Shown: positions 7,415 through 11,112 of the stretch, piece by piece
Position numbering within the stretch: the stretch's first letter is position 1
How the letters are laid out: each line of letters begins with the position of its first letter
From: Stephanodiscus triporus
Taxonomy: Eukaryota > Bacillariophyta > Thalassiosirophyceae > Thalassiosirales > Thalassiosiraceae
Assembly: GCA_036939755.1 (NCBI GenBank)
Contig: JALLAZ010000950.1
Coordinates: 1-11,112 of the forward strand
Length of the DNA stretch: 11,112 bases
Reading direction: 5' to 3'
The notes under the pieces: model-generated
The model's database searches: none
Seen by the model: only the letters and a program-made list of their open reading frames with translations
Told to the model about the DNA's origin: nothing
Program-made: the position numbers and the translations under genes

Positions 7415-8669
7415 ATGTCACTCACTCGAAAGGCAAGATTTGTCCCACCGACGACCGACGAGCACCCGAGACATCCCCGTGATCATTTCCGCCATAGATC
7501 TCCGACGATGATAGATGTTTACGACAACCCATCTTCCGCCCCGAAAATTTCATATGTGCAAAATGTCGACGACGCCGCACCATATCTAGAGATACTACAC
7601 ACCTCCCCTGCGAATTCCGCGGAATTCCTCTTGGCTGCCATGCTGAGAGGTGAGAGGTGATATTATGTAGAAGCAGAACAAAAACATTGAGGCGATCTCG
7701 TTTGGAACGAATACCGCCGAAAGAATTCGCGTAAATCAGACTATTCTGATTGCTGGAACACTTCAACGCAACGGAAGTACACCTGACACTTCGTTGTGGG
7801 TCGGATGGAAATACATGTGGGAGGATTTCATGTGAAAGGAGTCGCACAGCTCGCCACAACTTCTCCCCGCGCTCAAGACAGATGCAATTTGTTTGCGATG
7901 CAACATCCCATAATTCGACGTATCCGAATTCGAAAGCAACATCTATCCATCCACACCAAATCATGCCACGCTTGGAATTCATTCCTGTATCGTATGCAAC
8001 GCCAACTTCTCGCGAGGCCCTCATCCTCGTCGCCGAGTTGTGGACCTATCGCAGGTTGACTCGACACTGCCGAGATGCGGTCCGTGGTTGTTTGTCCCTG
8101 GGAATTTCCCGATCGGATATCGCGCTCCACATCCGTTTTTCTGTCTATATGTCGCATGCCATGATCACGAAGAACAAGTCTCACGATCCTTTGTACAAGT
8201 TTATTTACCAGCGGATTGCGAATATCGCAAGAGCGTGCGGATCGAAGAAGTCCGGGACAATCGTCCAACCAGCGGACGGCGTGTTAAAGCCAAAAGGCAA
8301 CATGATCGAAGGTATGACTGCCAAGTCCAAATCTATGTCATGCGCACCATTGAAGGAACGAGACTTGAACAAACCGGGCGTTCTCGAGGAGGGACTACAA
8401 AAGGCGGAGGTGCAAACGATGATGATGTCTCTCCTCGTCAGGACGGCGCTATTCCCCCTACCCAAGAAAGCTCTGACCGCCCCTCTGAGTCTTCCGCTAT
8501 GGTCAACCGCATCGATGCGGAGTTTCCCTCCAGGATTGAACACCCTGACGTGCCCGTTCGACTTGTCAATCAAGCGGGGATGCACCCATTCTACCGCATA
8601 AACCTTTCTTCCTTGAATGAAAACGCATATCCGTATCAAGATATTGCTAGACTTTTGTTCGGAGTTTGA
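7415..8669 (+). CDS. Hypothetical protein, proposed three-exon model (possibly decaying)
   Basis: I do not recognise this gene, and the model is a reconstruction. Exons 7415-7656, 7724-7831 and 7937-8669 join in one frame of 360 residues ending in TGA; the introns would be 67 bases (GTGATA...AAAG) and 105 bases (GTGAAA...AAAG). Supporting signs: the exon 1 frame reads like protein from the second ATG at 7508 (MIDVYDNPSSAPKISYVQNV). Exon 2's frame (GTLQRNGSTPDTSLWVGWKY) changes register relative to exon 1. Exon 3's frame is open for 252 codons after the TAA at 7911-7913, without an early ATG, so it needs an upstream exon. Exon 3 includes a CIVC pair, a basic linker, then a polar, acidic C-terminal half ending DIARLLFGV. 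Alternatives: donors at 7650 or 7817, or a pseudogene with stops at 7833 and 7911. Both acceptors are AAAG rather than the CAG used by other genes here, which lowers confidence. The GC content is lower than in the neighbouring E3 gene. Confidence 0.35.
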
Positions 8670-8768
8670 TAGTAGCTACATGTAACTGAGGATCAGTGAT
8701 AATGTTGTTCTCGTTGTCAGAAGATTGGATCTGTGACAAGAGAATGTTTAGGATCAAGATATTTCATT

Positions 8769-8957
8769 CTAATGCCATTCTACATAGTCTTCGTTGATCT
8801 CCGCCCACGAGGAAATGTCGTATAGGAAGGCCGGATCAAATAGTCGCAAGGGCGAGCTAGGCAGAGAGCCAGAGCGGAGCCGCAGCTTCTGGCGACCAAC
8901 CTTTTCATACACATGCAAACCGGAAGGAGCCTTTCGAAAATCAGCTTCACGAGTCAT
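8769..8957 (-). CDS. Possible small ORF or exon remnant, 62 residues
   Basis: ATG at 8957, stop TAG at 8769-8771. The C-terminal half (FDPAFLYDISSWAEINEDYV) has a composition like a real folded protein, and there is no longer frame on the opposite strand here. No domain is recognised. It lies 174 bases past the stop of the RCHY1-type gene on the same strand. It could be a short gene, an extra 3' exon of that gene, or chance. Confidence 0.15.
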   Translation of the reverse strand: MTREADFRKAPSGLHVYEKVGRQKLRLRSGSLPSSPLRLFDPAFLYDISSWAEINEDYVEWH

Positions 8958-9104
8958 GTGCTATGAATAGTTCATGTGTACCTTTTAACCCTCCGCGTCT
9001 TAAGCGTAGCAAAAAGCAATGAGGCATTTTGCCCGTCGAATCGGATAATATTCGACTCATACCCATCTCATTGGCGCCCCCCACTCCCACCCCTCGGGGC
9101 ATTT

Positions 9105-9125
9105 GCATCTGCATCTGCATCTGCA
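9105..9125. repeat. (GCATCT)3 hexanucleotide repeat
   Basis: Three perfect GCATCT copies plus a partial GCA. The run is flanked by TTTGCA (9102-9107) and TGCAAA (9122-9127), which are inverted copies of each other. It sits a few bases beyond the stop codon of the RCHY1-type gene. Confidence 0.8.
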
Positions 9126-9131
9126 AAATCC

Positions 9132-10566
9132 TCATCCTCGTCCTTCGTCCGAGGCGTTAGCATCGGCAGCGGAGGACGGCGGTCGACCGCCACGATCGTC
9201 GTCGTCGTCGTCATCGTCGTTCCCGACCCCCCCTCCTACTATCCCGCCGCCCTCCCCCCCATCGCCTACGGGAATATAGGACGAGACCACCCTCTCGACC
9301 ACGGTGTTGAAGCCGTCGCACCCCGGGCACCGCACGCCCAGGAAGTGCCAGTCGAGGCCCGACCCCCTCGACCCGCAGTCGTTGCATAGCACGTCCACCC
9401 TCCTCGCCAGGTCCGGGGGCATCGGCTGTTCGCGTATGTCCCGCGCGCGCGCGTCCCACGCCGCCGTCATCGACTCGCGCGACACGACCGACCTCTTGCA
9501 CACCGGACACCGATAGTCGAACCCGGCGAGGCTGCGCAGGCAGTTGACGTGTATCGCGTGTCCGCACGGCAGGTCCTGCGGCGGCTGACGGCTCGAGAAC
9601 ATGTCCTCCCGGCAGACGGGGCAGTTGTTCTTGTACTTGTCCGGCATGCCTGATTTCGGGGGGAAAGTAAAGATGACGACGGTGGGCGGGGCGGGGCGGA
9701 GATGGGGATGGGGAGATGGGAATGGCGATGGGGATGGTCGAGGACGGCGAATATGCGACGAGCGAGGCCATACTATCGGGGGAGGGGGGGGGAGGAGGGA
9801 CGATCCCACCGCGCCGCCGCCGCCGCCGCCGCCGGCCGAACTCGAAAAACTCACATCCGTGCGTTTCGTAAACGCTCGCGCTGACGCACATGCAGCACGT
9901 GACGCAGTGCCTGTAATTCTCCCTCCCGCCCACCCTGCATATGCCGCACTCGTCGCAGTGGAACGGCCGCTTGTCGTACGACGTCCAGAGGTTGCACCTC
10001 GGACAGTGATACTCGGCGAATACGGTCGCGCATCGCTCGCACGCGTTCGTCTTGCATCGCTGCACGCGCCTGCAGGACCTGCACGACACACGCTCCATCG
10101 CGTGGCGGTCCATGGTCCCGCACGACGGGGACATCTCGTCGTGGCACAGCCGGCAGCCGTAGGTCCTGCCGCAGCACGGCGCGATTATGTCGCATTTGCG
10201 CTCGTAGTGCACGCACGGCGGCACGTCGACGTCGGCGCCCCCCTCCCCCCCGCCGTCCTCGTCGGCGTCGCCGACTCCGGCCGCCGACGTGGTCGTCGCG
10301 ATGGCCGTCGTCGTCGTCGTCGTGGGACGGGGTGGGCGTCCGTCGTCGTCGCGCGGCGCCACCGGGCACGTCGCAGTCGTAGTCGTCGTCGTAGTAGTCG
10401 AGGAGGAGGAGGAGCCGTCCATCAATCGCTGCACCCGCAGCCTCCTCTCGAGGTCCGTCAGGCACGCATCCGCCATAATCGCCTGGATGGCACGACGCTT
10501 TTCGGCTGCGGCCGCGGCCGCGGCGTCGTCGACGATACCAACCTCCGAAGACGCGTCTCGGCTCAT
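9132..10566 (-). CDS. RCHY1: RCHY1/PIRH2-type RING E3 ubiquitin ligase, two exons
   Basis: Exon 1 is 10566-9855 and exon 2 is 9649-9132 (TGA). The intron at 9854-9650 (205 bases) has GTGAGT and CAG ends and splits a Cys codon, giving 409 residues. Domain order: an N-terminal helical stretch (about 23-51, ending LMDG), Ser/Thr runs and an acidic/Gly linker (52-115), a CHY zinc finger from C118 to about 190, a CTCHY zinc finger (about 191-238), RING-H2 with C247, C250, C266, H268, H271, C274, C285 and C288, then a zinc ribbon (C326, C329, C345, C348) and a Gly/Asp-rich tail. This architecture defines the RCHY1 family, which transfers ubiquitin from an E2 to substrates; plant relatives act in stress and transcription-factor turnover. 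The substrate here is unknown. ATG at 10566 is the first in frame; farther upstream only GTG/TTG-type codons occur. Without splicing, exon 1 would read into Arg/Pro-rich sequence and lose the RING, which supports the intron. It diverges from the periplasmic-binding-like gene. Confidence 0.93.
9198..9212. repeat. (GTC)5 microsatellite, codes an Asp run
   Basis: Five perfect GTC triplets, extended by an interrupted ATCGTCGTT. On the minus strand they encode the Asp run near residues 382-389 of the RCHY1-type protein. Confidence 0.85.
9681..9738 (+). repeat. G-rich tract with ATGGGG repeats, quadruplex-capable
   Basis: The plus strand carries closely spaced runs of three or four G, first separated by single C and then in ATGGGG-like units. 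It is inside the intron of the RCHY1-type gene, so the transcript has the C-rich complement: a polypyrimidine stretch leading to the acceptor at 9650. Confidence 0.6.
9813..9833. repeat. (GCC)7 microsatellite in the RCHY1-type intron
   Basis: Seven perfect GCC triplets about 20 bases inside the 5' end of the intron (minus-strand sense). They are close to a long G run on the plus strand at 9778-9799. Confidence 0.9.
10307..10321. repeat. (GTC)5 microsatellite, codes a Thr run
   Basis: Five perfect GTC triplets. On the minus strand they are read as ACG, giving a Thr run near residues 82-87 of the RCHY1-type protein. A related broken run at about 10376-10402 gives the Thr run near 57-64. Confidence 0.85.
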
Positions 10567-10747
10567 GACTGGCTGGGGCGTTCGTTCGTGTGTGGGCCTA
10601 CGCGTAGTAGAGTGTCGTAGGTAGATGCGAACACACACACAACGGACACCCAACGATATGCCGCCGATTGGCACGGTTTTACTCTACACACTTCTTGTGT
10701 GCAAGTTATCGTAGACGCGATATAAGACGAAGACAGCGAATAGCATC
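10567..10747. promoter_or_regulatory. Divergent promoter region
   Basis: Only 181 bases separate the start codons of the RCHY1-type gene (minus) and the periplasmic-binding-like gene (plus), so both promoters and 5'UTRs must share or overlap this space unless upstream exons exist. It contains a short CA repeat near 10630-10640. A TATAAG at 10721-10726 lies too close to the plus-strand start to be assigned as a TATA box with confidence. Confidence 0.4.
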
Positions 10748-11112
10748 ATGCGCAAGGCAGCAGATATGCCGTCTGGGTCCATCGATGCAAGCGAAGGAAA
10801 CGCAAATAACTTCACCTACGCCCTCATCGCGAAAAACATAAACAATCCATTCTTCGGCGTAGTCAGGGAGGGATGCGTCGAACAATCCCTCCAACTCTCG
10901 TCGTCTCCCCCATCCAAGAACGTTAACTGCCTGTACGTCGGTCCTGAGGAAGATGACGCCGGCGCACAGGCCAAATACATCGATGCCATGATCGACGGGA
11001 CGTACGGTCGGATTCATGGAATATCGATCTCCGTGTCCGATCCTGACATCGTCTCACCCGCCATTAATCGGGCCGTCGCCGCGGGAATACCCGTTATCAC
11101 CTTTGATTCGGA
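10748..11112 (+). CDS. Periplasmic-binding-protein-like (RbsB-type sugar-binding) domain protein, partial
   Basis: The frame is open from ATG at 10748 to the window edge, giving 121 codons and a partial one; TAG at 10712 is the nearest upstream in-frame stop. A second ATG at 10766 is also possible. The product shows the first lobe of a type I periplasmic binding fold (Peripla_BP_4/ribose-binding): FTYALIAKNINNPFFGVVRE as the first strand and helix, AGAQAKYIDAMIDG, then GISISVSDPDIVSPAINRAV and AAGIPVITFDS, the strand that leads to the hinge. In bacteria these proteins capture sugars for ABC transporters or chemoreceptors. In a eukaryote the fold is more often the ligand-binding part of a receptor, but the rest of this protein is outside the window. 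No signal peptide follows this start, so a secreted or membrane form would need an upstream exon. Origin by transfer from bacteria is possible. Confidence 0.8.
   Translation, partial: MRKAADMPSGSIDASEGNANNFTYALIAKNINNPFFGVVREGCVEQSLQLSSSPPSKNVNCLYVGPEEDDAGAQAKYIDAMIDGTYGRIHGISISVSDPDIVSPAINRAVAAGIPVITFDS

Larger units (their letters stand above)
8670..9131. other. Convergent intergenic region
   Basis: This gap separates the stop codons of the uncertain plus-strand gene and the RCHY1-type gene. It contains a possible 62-codon minus-strand frame (listed separately) and a GCATCT repeat next to the RCHY1-type stop. I see no AATAAA hexamer on either strand. Confidence 0.35.

Noticed and set aside
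7671..7913. BED-type zinc finger or transposon fragment
   Set aside because: A WKY...CLRC arrangement hinted at one, but it requires reading through a stop codon and no further transposase motifs follow.
7422..8024. A 200-codon minus-strand frame
   Set aside because: It overlaps the candidate exons, has no recognisable domain, and its composition looks random.
7750..8601. A 283-codon plus-strand frame
   Set aside because: It begins at TTG directly after a stop, has no nearby ATG, and its C-terminal part reads like a shifted copy of the more acidic, polar frame ending at 8669. It was kept only as an alternative to the proposed model.
9601..10620. A 339-codon plus-strand frame opposite the RCHY1-type gene
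   Set aside because: Composition is Arg/Val/Gly/Pro simple sequence and it lies over the conserved CHY and CTCHY cysteine codons of the minus strand. It is a shadow frame.
9211..10674. Unspliced 487-codon version of the RCHY1-type protein
   Set aside because: Past residue 238 it turns into Arg/Pro-rich sequence and loses the RING. The GTGAGT donor and CAG acceptor restore the exact RING-H2 and zinc ribbon, and the extra 36 N-terminal codons lack an ATG.
10706..11017. A 103-codon minus-strand frame over the periplasmic-binding-like gene
   Set aside because: The plus-strand frame carries the family motifs and continues to the window edge. The minus frame has none.

Overview
This window looks like nuclear DNA of a eukaryotic alga, most probably a centric (Thalassiosirales-like) diatom. 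The genes carry GT-AG introns of roughly 70-200 bases. Two of them belong to F-box families that I associate with diatoms, one ending in SPRY and one with a cysteine-rich tail. Coding regions are full of GTC/GAC triplet runs that encode Asp, Ser or Thr tracts. There is no operon structure. The organism is an inference from gene content and style, not something the sequence states.

Layout, left to right: (1) plus strand, 1-1407, the 3' part of a four-exon gene whose product has two diverged copies of one domain, resembling the fungal DUF7726 type. (2) Minus strand, 4639-1772, a single-exon F-box + SPRY protein of 955 residues packed with low-complexity tracts; its SPRY domain is interrupted by a long insertion. 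(3) Plus strand, 5415-6002, a small cysteine-based protein phosphatase. (4) Minus strand, 7084-6170, an F-box/LRR protein with a 20-cysteine tail. (5) Plus strand, about 7415-8669, an uncertain three-exon gene or decaying copy of unknown function. (6) Minus strand, 10566-9132, a two-exon CHY/CTCHY/RING-H2/zinc-ribbon E3 ubiquitin ligase of the RCHY1 (PIRH2) type. (7) Plus strand, 10748 to the window edge, the N-terminal part of a protein with a bacterial-type periplasmic sugar-binding fold.

The genes strictly alternate strands, giving convergent pairs (1/2, 3/4, 5/6) and divergent pairs (2/3, 4/5, 6/7). Three of the seven encode ubiquitin-ligase parts: two candidate SCF substrate receptors and one RING E3. 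The phosphatase lies between the two F-box genes. No shared pathway is demonstrated, and the proximity may be accidental. I saw no tRNA, rRNA, CRISPR array or complete transposon.
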